64,000 nt of DNA from Apium graveolens (GCF_009905375.1 NC_133655.1:168205141-168269140); one strand, 5' to 3'. Positions 21,301 through 32,756 are shown, numbered from the stretch's first letter. Numbers and translations: made by a program. The notes: a model not told the origin generated them from the letters alone.

Positions 21301-22113
21301 AAACCTCATTGTCAGATTCCTTGTGAATAGAAACTTTGCGATTCCATTTGATAAGGTACTAGTCTAGTTGATCATGGATTTAAAGTTGATCTAGAACCCT
21401 TGATAAAGATGTTCATTTTTCAATAGTTTAACCATCACTTGGCATCAAATAAATTTGTTTTAAAATGAAAAAAGTTAAAATTTGGATTTCCAGTCCCAAA
21501 GGGGGACAAATATTTTCTTTAAATAGTGGATTTGGACTGAGACGCAAGTCCTTTCTGCTCTTAATTTGTAGGCTTAAAGTTTCCTAGGGATCTCATTAAT
21601 GTTCTAGAACCCAATGAGGTTCGGGATTACTTCGCGGCTGATCACCGGTTGTAATCCGTAGCGTCATAAAATGGTTTTTGATGAGGAAATGGTTTTGAAT
21701 TGTTTTATTACAGTAAAAGATGCCATCACCCTAAAAGCTTATCTCTTGATATTATATTGATGAATCTTCCATTTCCTTTATTATTTTTTTTATTTATTCT
21801 TGTTTATGTATTTTATAGTACTTGTTGAGCATTGGCTCACTACTTGTTTACCCTGATATTTCAGCTAGCAGATATGGTTAGATTCAAGCAGACATCGCGT
21901 AAGACTTGTGATGCCGATTCGTATGTTCGAGCTCAGGTAGATTAGTGATCGTTTTGTGTGAGGACTCGATATTAAAATCAGGTTGTAATAGTTAATAGTG
22001 TTGGGCTGTTCCAAACCCTAAACTGTAAGATCTTGGATTCGGATGTATTTACTTCCTTTTGTTAACTATTGTAATAAGTTGTATAATATCTATTATTAAG
22101 TTGGGACGTGACA
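18306..22113 (+). repeat. Tekay element 3' LTR
   Basis: The LTR runs from tgttatgacc to gacgtgaca and matches the 5' LTR over its whole length with scattered substitutions and small indels (for example an 11-base C run near 18940). The hairpin (20566-20596), stem/AG block (21826-21864) and short H3-like ORF (21874-21945) are all retained. Confidence 0.93.
21874..21945 (+). CDS. Second copy of the H3-like mini-ORF (speculative)
   Basis: A 23-codon ORF, MVRFKQTSRKT at its start, is the counterpart of 12590-12661. Differences include A7 to S, V14 to A and D20 to A, and the ORF stays open. Conservation may only reflect shared descent of the two LTRs. Confidence 0.28.
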   Translation: MVRFKQTSRKTCDADSYVRAQVD

Positions 22114-22118
22114 TCATA
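22114..22118. repeat. Target-site duplication (tcata), right copy
   Basis: Identical to 9013-9017, directly after the LTR terminus. Confidence 0.93.
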
Positions 22119-24388
22119 CATCATAAACTAAGGTAAGATAAATTTTTGAGCTCATTCTATTAAGGTTTGATGGGTGAAATAAATTCAAGAAAAGTGATAA
22201 TGATAGTAATGAATAGTAACTTTTCTTGGTTTCTTGATTTTTATGGATTGATTTAGTTTCCTTAAACTCAACCAAGCATCCCCAAGACTCCACCATCATC
22301 AAGAACAAATCACAAGCTTTCAGGAAAGGTATAAATCTTTGACCAATATTTATTTAAGGTTTAAGTTTCAAGAAACTTTGAAATCCTAGTTATAAACCTA
22401 GTTTTAATGGTTGATTTTCTATTATCTTGATGTTTAGTTAATTAGTTTTAAGGTTGATGATTGTTGCCTCAAGAATATGATGTTCTTGAGAGGAGTTAGT
22501 GTTGAGATGATGATTTGATGGTTGTTGATGGTGGTATAATGATTTAAGAGATAAACAAAACTCGGATCGTAATCGTAACCTCGTTAAAATGAATAAAACT
22601 CAACTTAAAGTTTCTGCAGAAGTTCCCGAATATATGAACTAAAGTTTATTGAAAGTTAGAACTTGATTATAATAGACAATGTTATAAGGATCGTTTAGGC
22701 GCTTGAATCGCTTGATTTCGAATTACGGATCAAAAGTTATGACCGTTTAAGTAAAAGTGATTTACGTGACAAAAACTGCTACGAATTACGAACTTTGGAA
22801 ATAGAAATGGTCGACTTAAAAATATTAAAAATTATGAAATTTTTACAGAGAGTAATGAATAGAGTTTATTAAATGCTATAAAAATTTAAAGTGAAAATAA
22901 GAATTTTTCAATTCTATAAAAATGTCGAAGCCGAGACCGCGCGATTAGAAAACCATTAAGAATCGTAAACGGAGCCGAGGACCAAAATGTAAAAGGCATA
23001 AACGAACATAAAGGATTTCGAAAAGAAAGCGAACGTGACATGAATGAGTACTTAAAGGAATAATAAGAGTAGAATGAGTTACGGGAATGATTTGTAAGTA
23101 GCACGTATGTATGAGTCGCCATAAATAAGAGCAAAATCTAACAAAACGATATATGTTTATGATTATAGATTTCCGAGCGGACCCTAGAGTATCCTCCACC
23201 TCAAAGTACCCAGGAAAATTTTCAAACCCTACATTTTATAACAGTTATGTTGTGTTTGTTTTCAATTAAATGATATATATACATGATGTTGTATTACGAT
23301 ATTTACTAATTGTGATATATAATATCATACGATATGTTAATGATTTTGGTATATGAATATTACTGAATTTTAATCGATAACGCAAGAGAGTAGCGTTGTA
23401 TATACGAGGAGTACATTTTAGACAGAGGATCAGTCAGTATAAATTGATGAAAACCTGGAAGCATTCCGGAGATGTTTTATTTAAGAATATTGACGCTATA
23501 ATGGAGCGTGTTGTATATGTTGTAAGACCGAGAGTCGATCAGTTTTTATAAAGTATAAACCCGGGAAACATCCCGGAGATGTTTTGGACGATTAAAAGTC
23601 CGTACTTATTTATTCCAAGGGACTCGATGTCCACTTGCGAAGTATTGAATACCTCAAATTTATTTTAAACGATTTCCAAAGATCGTATTCCCTCAACTAT
23701 ATTTAATTACTAGAGCAATGAATATTATTTCAATTATTCATTTAATATAGGGGAAGTATTCTCCAACAATTATTATTTCAAACTCGATTCATTATATTAT
23801 TAAAGATTACTTTAATTATTTAAACATAAATTAGTTGAGGAATAATATTTTAAATATTCATTTAAAATATAATTATTCGAGGTCTACTTATTTAATAATT
23901 ATTATTTTATGATTTAAAAATCATAAAACCTAAATTAAAATACTTTCTGAATTTCAGAAAATCATTCGAAGAATTTCAGATCGTCGAAGAATATTATCTC
24001 GACTTATTTTAAATATTTTGAATATAGTTTCAAAAGAAACTCCCCCTCATTTATCTATATGTTGACAACGGTCAACTCACATTACCTTAGTACTTCCTCC
24101 AAAAATTCTCGAAAGTACATATATATACATATACATATGAGATAAGTTGTACCTATCACCAAGCAAAACGTTTGGAGAACTTCGATGTGATTCGAGTTTT
24201 TGAGATATGATAGGATTTCTTAAAGGACAATGGAAGGGTAAAGATCCAGTAATTCGTGTATTGGTGAGACTGCTAGTACCGTGGGAGACGGTACTATGTG
24301 TACCTAAGGAACTACGAAGTGTGTGTATACCCGAAAATGGGACACATAGCCCGTATGCGGCCAAGGTGATAACAAGGAGTTTGGACGT
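22119..24388 (+). repeat. LTR-like fragment, right part (host of the Tekay insertion)
   Basis: No genuine ORF. Three landmarks echo the plus-strand Y LTR at 28051-31277 in the same order: ggagccgagg at about 22972 (against 28490), an acccaggaaaattttcaaaccc stretch at about 23210 (against caggcaagttttctaccc at 28660), and AT-rich gaatattatttc/gaggtctac repeats at 23720-23900. It is therefore probably a diverged gypsy LTR on the plus strand, cut off at 24388 by a copia LTR. The similarity was judged by eye. Confidence 0.45.
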
Positions 24389-25421
24389 TGTTATTCCCTA
24401 ACAATACAACAAGAATTACAGAAGGGGGGTTGAATGTAATTCTGGCTTCTTTTTAAGATTTTTAAAACTGTTCTAACTCGATAATATATAAGTGTTTGAT
24501 TGGAAAAGTGCGGAATGAAAGAACTACATATATTAAAACACAAGTAATAAAAACACAGGTCTTTAAAAATTTCTGGTGTATTTGAATGTATCCACCATAT
24601 ATATATATATATTGAGAAAACCATGTGAAGCTTGAATAGCTCACAGCTGCAGTTACAAATATGAACAACTAAACTTACAGAGAAATGCTACAGGATTTAG
24701 CTTACAAATGTTTCTCTGAGAATGTATTTGCTTAGTCTTGTTGTTGTTGTTGTTGTTGTTCTACTTGCTACACTTGGTTTATATATCACCAAGTTTACAT
24801 GTTAATAAGACAAGATAATAAAACAAAGCCTATCAAGTCTAACTCCATGCTTCTTCACTACTCTATTCCAACATCTTTGAATATCTTTATAATAGCATGG
24901 AAATGGCAATACTTCTTTGTTCTCAAAACCCTGCTAAACAGGCTGCCACATTCCTTTTGCAAACACTCGACGCATGTGACTGTGTTGTCATTGTCAACAA
25001 ATATTTGAATTGATCATCCGTTGGATACATGCATGTTATCTGTCAGGTAGCCTTGTTGATCATCCATCGGGTAGCTTTGTTGATCATCCGTTGGGTAGCT
25101 ATTAATCACTTGACTCCATTTCATTTGTGCAGAATTACAAGACGTCTTATATTTACATTTAATCAACCTATTCTGCACATCTACTAGCAGTCTACATGAT
25201 TCATAAGTTACTACAGAATCTATACAAAGTTGTTTACAGAAATGTGCTACAGTACTTATTGTTACATAAGCTACTCACCCGATGGATATCAGTTAGTCAT
25301 CCGTCGGGACTATAATAAATCATCCGTCGGGACTATAATTGATCATCCGTCGGGTGGTACAAAATTCACTAAGTTAAATCTACTAAGGTGTTTTGTTTAG
25401 CTTATCATCAAGTACACAACA
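24389..25421 (-). repeat. 3' LTR of a second minus-strand copia element
   Basis: Ends TGTTATTCCC...ACAACA fit TG...CA. There is no primer site before 24389, so this is the outer (3') LTR, and a polypurine tract lies just beyond 25421. A G-run followed by TTGAAT at 24425-24437 is shared with the LTRs at 6523 and 62768. The LTR contains (GTT)n at about 24738-24760, an (AT)n run at 24596-24614 and a 23-bp repeat cluster. Confidence 0.75.
25011..25355. repeat. ATCATCCGTCGGG repeats in copia LTR
   Basis: CATCCGTCGGG recurs at 25298, 25321 and 25344, exactly 23 bp apart. Looser copies (tgatcatccg) begin at 25011, 25057 and 25081, and a copy in reverse orientation (cacccgatggat) is at about 25277. 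Confidence 0.85.
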
Positions 25422-25433
25422 TATTCCTAAAAA

Positions 25434-25441
25434 TCTTCCCC
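25434..25441 (-). promoter_or_regulatory. Polypurine tract (second copia element)
   Basis: On the minus strand GGGGAAGA followed by A/T-rich sequence leads into the LTR at 25421. This is the expected plus-strand primer position for the 3' LTR. Confidence 0.65.
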
Positions 25442-25638
25442 AATTTATGTCGGCTGGAATTGTAGCCATAAATTAAGAGAAACTTGATGATAACAAAACA
25501 TCCTAAAAACACAGTTTGAAAAATAGTAGATAAAACTAATAAGTGCTGCAAATTTTACTGAAAATTGAACAAAGTAAAGTGTACAAAGAGTTCTCACAAT
25601 CAATTTTCAAGGTGCTCCTCTAGTCTAAGCAGATAAGT

Positions 25639-26331
25639 CTATCTCCTTGATTGTCTGGATTTCTTCCCAAGTCTTCTATTATTTTCCTCTATTTGATTCT
25701 GGAGTTGTCTGTGAAATTCAAGTTCATCAGCTTCTGAGAGATTTAGCATTTCCAAAAGAGTCTCATTGCTAGAGATACTCAATTGGTCCTCCAATCTGAA
25801 GAATCTTCTAACTCCTTTGTTGTCCATGAATTCCATCAGCCAATAAGTCCTCAGATGCACACTCTTTCCTGTGAAGGGAATTGATAGAGTTTTTGGAAGT
25901 GCATCTTTGTCTCTATCACTCCTCAGCTCCTCAATCTTCTTAAGAACTATTCTCCTTGCAGTCACATTGTATCCAAAGTTCTTTTTGAAGGATGAGTAGA
26001 CTTTAATCAGAACAGATTGGCTTTCTTGGAGAATCCTGTGAAGAGGTCATGTTATCTCTTTCCCTCTCTTGTATTTAAATACCAGTCTTTCAGGAAGGTG
26101 TCTGTAAGCATCAATTCCTCTTACTTCTTCCAGTTCATCCAAGTAGAGATTCAAGTCTGAAAACTCTTTAATATCAAAAATGTATATGAGATCTCTCTTA
26201 TTGACTGTGGGTTGGGATTTGGTTAAGATCTTGGATTTGAGAGACATTGGTTCCACTTTCTTGATTGCTCTTGACTTTTTCTTATTTGCCTTGAAGATAG
26301 GAAAGTTCAGCTCCGGAATTGGCAAACTATC
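25639..26331 (-). pseudogene. Extra ORF downstream of pol in a SIRE-like copia element, truncated
   Basis: A single minus-strand frame of 231 codons runs from the junction at 26331 to a stop at 25639, broken only by one TGA at 26047-26049. The N-terminus is cut off by the LTR-A junction, so the first few codons of the open frame (26332-26346) are LTR sequence. It begins Lys-rich (FKANKKKSRAIKKV). A mid part includes YIFDIKEFSDLNLYLDELEE and GYNVTARRIVLKKIEELRSD. The C-terminus is charged and Arg/Lys/Gln-rich (NRRLGKKSRQSRR). I see no signal peptide, transmembrane segment or enzyme motif. It lies about 200 bp inside the 3' LTR, the env-like position of SIRE/Maximus elements. The function is unknown, and calling it an envelope would be unsupported. 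Confidence 0.6.
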
Positions 26332-28050
26332 TGTCACACCCTCCAAACCCGGGGTCTAGATTTTGGGGTAACTAGCCAATAAACTATAATAAAACAATCA
26401 CAGCGGAATAATATAATAAATATGACCCCTTGCATGCACTGGATCGATCACAGGTTATAGTATGAAACAGGCACTAATACAAACCAAGTGTTATTACAAA
26501 CCATAAGTCTAATTAGTTTTACAACTTATTCAAATTTTATTACAAACCTTTATACTATTCAAGCATCCTAAACTATCTACCTGGAAAACACACCAAACTA
26601 TTTACAAGCACTTGACCTCTAATCAAACCTGCAACTCAAGCCTGCTCCGGTTTAGCTGAAAGATTAGATTAATAAACAAGTATGAGCGAAGAGATGCTCA
26701 GCAAGTAATATAAAGTTTGTAAGTGAATAACAATAATAATATTTGAGTAAAATCAGAAGCTGGTATAAACTTTAATGTTTAAGCGACAATTTAATCAAGC
26801 ACAATTATGCATTATGTTGTACCTGATGATCAGCCACGAAACAGCACCGGTATCCCGCAGCCATATCGTAAATATAGGTATCGATATCCTGCAGCCATAC
26901 CGTACTATTGGATATCCATAAAAAGGCATATACTCGCCTAGCAAGATATTACACTTTCGTATAATAGCTCACGCTGGACCGGTGCCTCGGCCTCTTACGC
27001 TAACCAATAATCAATTCACAAAATACATTTTGATTAAATGAGTCGGATCAATGACATCCTTATCCATTCAACTCCCCATGTCACATGGTCCAGAGTTATC
27101 TCAACAACTGATGGCAAAATAACTAGAATAATTAGTTATTCGCTACTCTCAATTCAATATTCCACTGTATAGAGTAATTTATAGCGAAATATAAAACGTT
27201 TAACTATTCTGAACTTAGAATAGTATGGATATTGAAAGAATAAAATTCAGATTCAATATCACTTGAATGATAAGTGAAGATATAAATATTTGCATAATAT
27301 GATTCGAAATAAACGTCACTTGAATGATAAGTGAAGTCAGGGATACTTGCCTGGTATGCTCGATAATCTATTACTATAATTCTGCTTATAGTTGCTGGCT
27401 ACTATCTCCGTCTAACACTTGACCACACTCCTTTCTACTTGATTCTATAAACAAAAGGACTATCTTAATTGACAGAACCAAACTCAATCGACGTAACTAT
27501 ACGTCTTGACATCTACCCGATCATTTATAATTAAGCATGGCATTTTAAACTGTAAACAGATAGCATGCATATCATATAGCACGTAATCATGGTATTTGTA
27601 TAACACGTAATCACATATTTCATGTAACACATAAGTCAGATCATTAAAAGATAAGTCTCAGTGCGTTCATCATGAAAATCAGGTCAATAATAATATTTAC
27701 CGATCAAATACCGACTCAAACTGATACACGAATCAAATGACATTACAATACAAAAGAAATTAGGACTCAAATGTATTTTTATTGAAAGCGCAATATTTTT
27801 CTGAGTCGGTACGCGTTCGTTTCGTATTAAACGGACGAACGGTTGATTTAATATGAATAAAATAAGAAATAATTGAAAATAAATCAATTAATAATAATAT
27901 TAATTGATTTTTAAATACCAAAATATAATTTTTAAAAGTTTAAAAATAATTTTTAAAAATTATTTGAATTAATTATAAATAATTTACATTTATTTAACTA
28001 TTTATAAATAAAATTAATTGATGAATTATTTTTTAATCAATTAATTAAAT
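26332..28050 (-). repeat. LTR-A, 3'-terminal part (copy 1)
   Basis: The plus strand starts TGTCACACCC. The sequence is the reverse complement of the LTR end seen at 31278-31950, with roughly one difference per ten bases, and beyond that it matches 57734-58830. It is cut at 28050, where the Y LTR begins. It retains the stem/AG block on the minus strand (26656-26700). The flanking 5-mer (ctatc at 26327-26331) does not match the flank of the other LTR-A end at 60494. Confidence 0.8.
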
Positions 28051-29034
28051 GGTTTGGATGGATGTTGGTTGTATGATTGATTTGGGGTTGAATTGTGGGT
28101 GGTTTTGAATGGTTTAAATTTGGGAAATCACGTAAACATAGCCGTCGTAACGTCCGATTTTCTTTAGACTGTTTTTGTGCATAACATTAGGACCCGAGAA
28201 CCCCCTTCTAGATTATGACCACTGCCATGTTTAGGTAGCTCATGTTACGAGCTTCGTTTTGATATGTAGTTCGTTCGATTCCGATGCACGGTTTAGGAGA
28301 AACGACCGTTTCAAGTAACGGCGTTTCGCGAACGAAACTTTTCCCCTCGCCTTACTTTGAAACATAGGTTAAAGATCGAAAAGGGTTAATTAATGTATGA
28401 AACATTTATGGTAAGTGTGTTAGGCAGTTGGTAAGACACTCGCGAAGGAATCGCCTTAAAACTCGTAAAGGTTAAATTATTAAAAATGGTGGAGCCGAGG
28501 GTACCCGAGTGACTTAAGCGAATCAGTGAGCGCAAAACAAGCGTTAGAGTCTAAGTTAGTTAAAGTATAGATTTACAAGTGACTTTGGTTTAATTCCAAC
28601 TTACTTGTTGTTTATAGGTTACCAGACTCGTCCCGAGCCTTTTATCACCCCAAGTCGCTCAGGCAAGTTTTCTACCCGTTATACTGTTGTTGTGATGTAT
28701 ATATGTATATGCATTATCTTGTGATAGATGCATGTTGGTTAATTAGCAAATTTTGCGATATATTGAAGCATGCTGATATGGTATATATATGCATGCCTGT
28801 TTCGTATTCTTGCCATATATATCTGTTGGTTCAGTTGATAATACCTATGTTAGAGAATAGCGGTAATTTGCATATACCCTTAGTATAGGGACCCAAAGGT
28901 GAAAACATTTTCTAAAACCGGGAGTCGAGGATCCCGAGTAGATTTTATATATATATATTTATATATATATATGGTTATAGTTTTCAAAACTATTAATCGA
29001 ATAAGGTTTATTCGATAACTTTATTTTATTAATG

Positions 29035-29345
29035 AATATTATCTTGAATATTCATTCGAGGACTTATGACTCCTTTATATTATTTATTGAATATTACTTG
29101 GATATTCATTTGAGGATGTATGACTCCTTTATTTTATTTAATGAATATTATTTATAATATTCATTCGAGGTATTATGACTCAGCTTATTATTTAATGAAT
29201 ATTATTTCGAATATTCATTCGAGGGCTTATGACTCAGCTTATTTATTTATTGAATATTATTTCGAATATTCATTCGAGGGCTTATGACTCAGCTTATTTT
29301 ATTTATTGAATATTATTTGAATATTCATTTGAGGATCTATGACTC
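29035..29345 (+). repeat. About 55-bp dyad minisatellite in Y LTR
   Basis: Six units, each with a GAATATT...AATATTC dyad, a TTCGAGG-like box and TATGACTC. The counterparts are on the minus strand in the other X/Y LTRs. Confidence 0.85.
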
Positions 29346-30881
29346 CGATTATTTGCTGAGATATATTCTTTATTTTATTAAAGAATAAGGTGTCGATAAT
29401 CAAACTCACTTTTGATTATTCAAATAAAGATAATACTTTCATATAAGTATATCTTTGGTTATTTAATACTCATTTCAAGTATAAGTTTTAATACTTCTAT
29501 TTCAATTATTTTATAAAGATTATTCTTTATGGAAATATTATTTAAATAATAATATTCAGATATTTTCTAATATATTGGGACTGATTTATTTTGTTAAATC
29601 AACATCACTCCAAACATTCTTAAAAATGTTTTGCGAGTCTTCAAAATGATTTTTAAAAGTTAGAGCGGATCCCAAAACTTATTTTTATATTTAAGATCCT
29701 CCTTTCGAAGGGGATTTAAATACTCGCTCAAAACCTAAGGGATCCGACTCTGTAGTGTGTTTTATATTCGCAACAAGGTTGCTGTTTTGTTAAATGAATC
29801 GATTACTTACCCAACACTCGGGAAGTAAAATTCTTGGAACAAGTTAATCCATTAACAGGCATCGCCTGGGAAATATCGGTGAGTTCTCCTTTCCAACTAG
29901 ATACGACTTCTTGGTGGAGCCGTATCAACAAGTTTCTACTTGGGGAAAGGGGGAACGAGCTTTACGTTTCAGAGTCATGGATTTCATCTGAACTAGGAGT
30001 GGCGTAAGTGGTCGAGTGGCGCCGGCCCAGCCTTATTATATTGGCCCAAATGACCTGGAAGTTCCGCTAAGGCGGTCTATTCCTTAGGAGTTCAGTGTTC
30101 GGTTGACAAGTAAATCCGACAGGTTCTCCTCTACATGTAGAAAATGGTGGGGTTGCACTACTACGACTGATCATCGTAAGTGGTCTTCCTGGCGCGGCAA
30201 ACTCTCGTAATGAGTTCATCATCCAATTGGATATTTCTGCAACACTACCCAGAGCACTTCGATAGAAAGGCTACGGTTGGGCGATTGTTGAGTGTTGGCA
30301 GGGTCAAGTTTTCAAAATGATGTTTGCATCAAATGAAGTATCTCGTAACTTCATTTTATTTTGATGATATTTTAAAGATTTAATCTATTCAAATCTGGTC
30401 TTGTAGTCTCATCTATGTGATGAACTTTGGAAACTAATTATAACTTGAATGGTGGTAGTTCAAGTAGTATTTGGAAAAGATATAAGTATATTGGAGTATC
30501 TTGTAACTTCATCTTTTAAACTTATATCTAGTAAATGATTATCTTATGCATGACAAAGATTTTCAGAAAAACGTTGAGACAAGGTTAGATATATGAGATC
30601 ACATTGCAACGATATTTTTATACAGTTATACACTGGAACTCTGTGTGTATTATGCATGGAAGAGGACTTCCAATATTTTGAAAAGTATATATGTATATAT
30701 ATACTGAATATTTTGCGACTTCATCGCATTAAGATATCATCTTGGTTCATTTCTTTTGACCAAGACCTTCATGAGTACTATGAGAAGGCTCATATATTGT
30801 TAATCATTATACATATTATTTTGGTGGGCTTGCTGCTCACCCTTGCTTTCTTCTTTCATCACACAACATCAGATAGACAAG

Positions 30882-31034
30882 ATGAACAGGACCAAGCTCC
30901 CAATTCGCGAGCGGATAGGAAACGTTCCGCAGTTTCCTATAGGCGTTGATGTCGCTGTAGCTGAGGTAGGAACTACCAATAGGCTAGGCTTTCAACTTTT
31001 GATGTATCAGATTATGTATATTTATGAATTGTAA
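30882..31034 (+). CDS. Short LTR ORF beginning MNRTKLPIRER (speculative)
   Basis: It follows a pyrimidine-rich tract ending in acatcag by about 9 nt and encodes about 50 residues: a basic start, a VGVDVAV-like middle as IGVDVAVAEVGTTNRLG, and a hydrophobic tail. Copies are open in two other LTRs (minus strand, 43593 and 53564) and broken by a TAA in the LTR at 33482. The position relative to the LTR end parallels the H3-like mini-ORF of the Tekay element. It may be non-coding LTR sequence conserved by recency. Confidence 0.25.
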   Translation: MNRTKLPIRERIGNVPQFPIGVDVAVAEVGTTNRLGFQLLMYQIMYIYEL

Positions 31035-31277
31035 TAATGGCAAAGAAATGTAAATTTATTCAGAAACCTGTTTAAGGTGTATTGGCATATAATTGTGGAA
31101 TAAAACGACTTGTGATTATTTTTGGATATTCATCTCTGAGACTATAACTGGTGGTGTGTGTGTTTATTGTGGGGTCACAGTACAAAGTAGTTAATTATTT
31201 ATTAAGATTGGGTGTTATTAAGGGAAATGGAACTCGTGACAACCCGGATCCCCGACCCCGGATTTGGGGGTGTTACA

Positions 31278-31282
31278 CTATT
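31278..31282. repeat. Target duplication of Y (ctatt), one copy
   Basis: It follows the Y LTR end. The other copy is its reverse complement aatag at 57734-57738, after the Y LTR in the opposite orientation. This pairing shows both LTR ends belong to one insertion separated by an inversion. Confidence 0.8.
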
Positions 31283-31950
31283 TCTATGTGTTATATGAAA
31301 TACTATGACACCATTTTTGCCACAGGCAGGTATATTGCCTTTTTAATTGAGTACTCGTATTTTGGGGACATGTTTCTATGAATCATGTCCTTGTGCTATC
31401 ACACGGGCTGATCAGCATGTGATAGTACATCTGTCGGAGTTAGATTCCAATCTAATAATTATCGTTAATTGTTGATAGCTTATGAAGCTTTATTATTGAT
31501 CAAATATTACTGATTTTATCCTGTTGTTCAGTTATTATCAGAATGTGGTTTATCATTTCAAGTACATTTATATTGCTTGCTGAGCATTTCTTTCGCTCAT
31601 ACTTGTTTATCAATCTAATCTTTCAGCTAAGCCCGAGCAAGCTTGAGATCCAGGTTTGGTCAGAAGTCGAGTGCTTGTAAATAGTGGTGTGTATTCCAGG
31701 TAGACTGTTTTGGGACGCTTGGATAGTCTAGAGGTTTGTAATAAAATTTGAATAATCTGTAAAACTAATTAGACTTATGGTTTGTAATAACACTTGATTT
31801 GTAGTAGTGCCTGTTCCATACTATAACCTGTGATCGATCCAGTGCAGGTAAAGGGGTCGTATTTATTATATTATTCCGCTGTGATTATTTTATTATAATT
31901 TAGTGGCAAGTGACCTCCAAATCTAGACCCCGGGTTTGGAAGTCGTCACA
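31278..31950 (+). repeat. LTR-A, 3' part (5' LTR of element A, after the Y insertion)
   Basis: It aligns with the reverse complement of 26332-26964 and ends ggaagtcgtcaca, 3 bp before a tRNA primer site, so it is the end of the 5' LTR of element A. It contains the TGAGC/GCTCA stem and polypyrimidine-AG block (31581-31626). The other part of the LTR is at 57734-60493. Confidence 0.85.
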
Positions 31951-31953
31951 GGT

Positions 31954-31965
31954 TGGTATCAGAGC
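31954..31965 (+). promoter_or_regulatory. tRNA primer-binding site (element A)
   Basis: TGGTATCAGAGC lies 3 bp after the LTR-A terminus. Only about 15 bp separate it from gag-like sequence, so the usual leader is deleted. Confidence 0.93.
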
Positions 31966-31980
31966 TACATGTTACATCTT

Positions 31981-32756
31981 ACACAGCAGCAACAACAGCA
32001 ACAGCAGCAATAACAGCAACAAGCAGCAACACCACCTGTAGTGACTTTTAAGCAGTTTCAAGCAGTGAAGCCACCTGAGTTCAAAGGAAGTGCTGATCCT
32101 GTGGAAGCTAATGCATGGCTCAAGGAAATGGAAAAGGCTTTTGAATTGGTCGGAGCAGGAGCTGAGCAGAAGACCAAGTTTGCAAGTTACTTTCTGAAGG
32201 GTGAGGCGAACTATTGGTGGGAATCCGCGCGAGCATTGGAAGGAGGTGAGTTTATAACTTGGGAGAGATTCACAGAGCTATTTCTGGAGAAGTATTTCCC
32301 GAGGTATATGAAGAATCAAATGGAGATTAAGTTCTTGAACCTGACCCAGGGTGATCTTACCGTGGCGGAATACGAGGCTAAGTTTACTGAGTTAGCAAGG
32401 TTCGTGCCAAACCAGGTTTATACAGATGAAAAGAAAGCAAGAAGGTTTGAACAGGGATTGAAATTTTGGATTCAGAACAGAGTAGCCATGTTTGAATTAA
32501 CTTCATATGTGGCAGTGGTTCAGAAAGCAATGGTGATCGAAAGTAAAAGTGACATGTCTCAGAAAGGAAAGGATGGGAAGAAAAGGAAGATAGGAACCTC
32601 AGAAGAAGGTCAGCAGCAAGGTAACTTTCAGGGCCGTTTCAACAAAAGGCCAGAGTTTCAGGGTAATAGGAATATGGGATTCAGAAGACCATAATCAGGA
32701 AATGGAGGACAAGGCAGCCGTTTTCAGAATTCAAACCAGCAGAGACCTTGGACCCA
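31981..32756 (+). pseudogene. gag: Element A gag, N-terminus and zinc knuckles missing
   Basis: A CAG/CAA-rich polyglutamine stretch (with a TAA at 32011) leads into a capsid domain open from 32041 to 32691. It contains PPEFKGSADPVEANAWLKEM, SYFLKGEANYWWESA, WERFTELFLEKYFPRYM, FLNLTQGDLTVAEYEAKFTE and RRFEQGL, and ends with a basic tail (KGKDGKKRKI). A TAA at 32692 replaces an expected Gln. The remaining RNA-binding tail (GGQGSRFQNSNQQRP) stops abruptly at about 32756, where sequence jumps to the region before integrase. It is clearly related to the Tekay gag at 13657 but a different family. It would form the particle shell; here it lacks a proper start and the zinc knuckles. Confidence 0.9.

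Larger units (their letters stand above)
9018..22113 (+). mobile_element. Complete Tekay-type Ty3/gypsy chromovirus, coding-dead
   Basis: A 13,096-bp element bounded by a 5-bp duplication. In order it has a 3812-bp LTR, a Met-tRNA primer site, a leader ORF, gag, protease, RT, RNase H, integrase, a chromodomain, a polypurine tract and a 3808-bp LTR. Long LTRs plus a C-terminal chromodomain fused to integrase are typical of the Tekay/Del clade of plant chromoviruses. The LTRs have diverged a little (about 6 differences in the first 165 bp by eye), so the insertion is not recent. Fifteen premature stops and one frameshift prevent production of the polyprotein, but the pol region has no indels. 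Confidence 0.93.
28051..31277 (+). repeat. Element Y 3' LTR, distal 3227 bp (inside inverted segment)
   Basis: This is the reverse complement of 53321-56547, the same 3227-bp length, with few differences. It ends in gggtgttaca and is followed by ctatt (31278-31282). The first 1183 bp of this LTR is missing here and is found at 46276-47458. It holds a 54-58 bp minisatellite (about 29035-29345), AT runs at 28948-28974 and a short ORF beginning MNRTK (30882). Confidence 0.88.

Noticed and set aside
25298..25355. CRISPR-like direct repeats with spacers
   Set aside because: Only three short units 23 bp apart, inside a retrotransposon LTR of a plant genome, with an inverted copy nearby; no cas genes.
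25639..26331. Retroviral envelope gene
   Set aside because: No signal peptide, furin-like site or transmembrane segment is visible; only the position is env-like.
30593..30949. 118-codon ORF repeated on the minus strand at 53649-54005, suggesting a conserved gene
   Set aside because: Both copies are the two LTRs of element Y; similarity follows from LTR identity, and the protein has no recognisable features.
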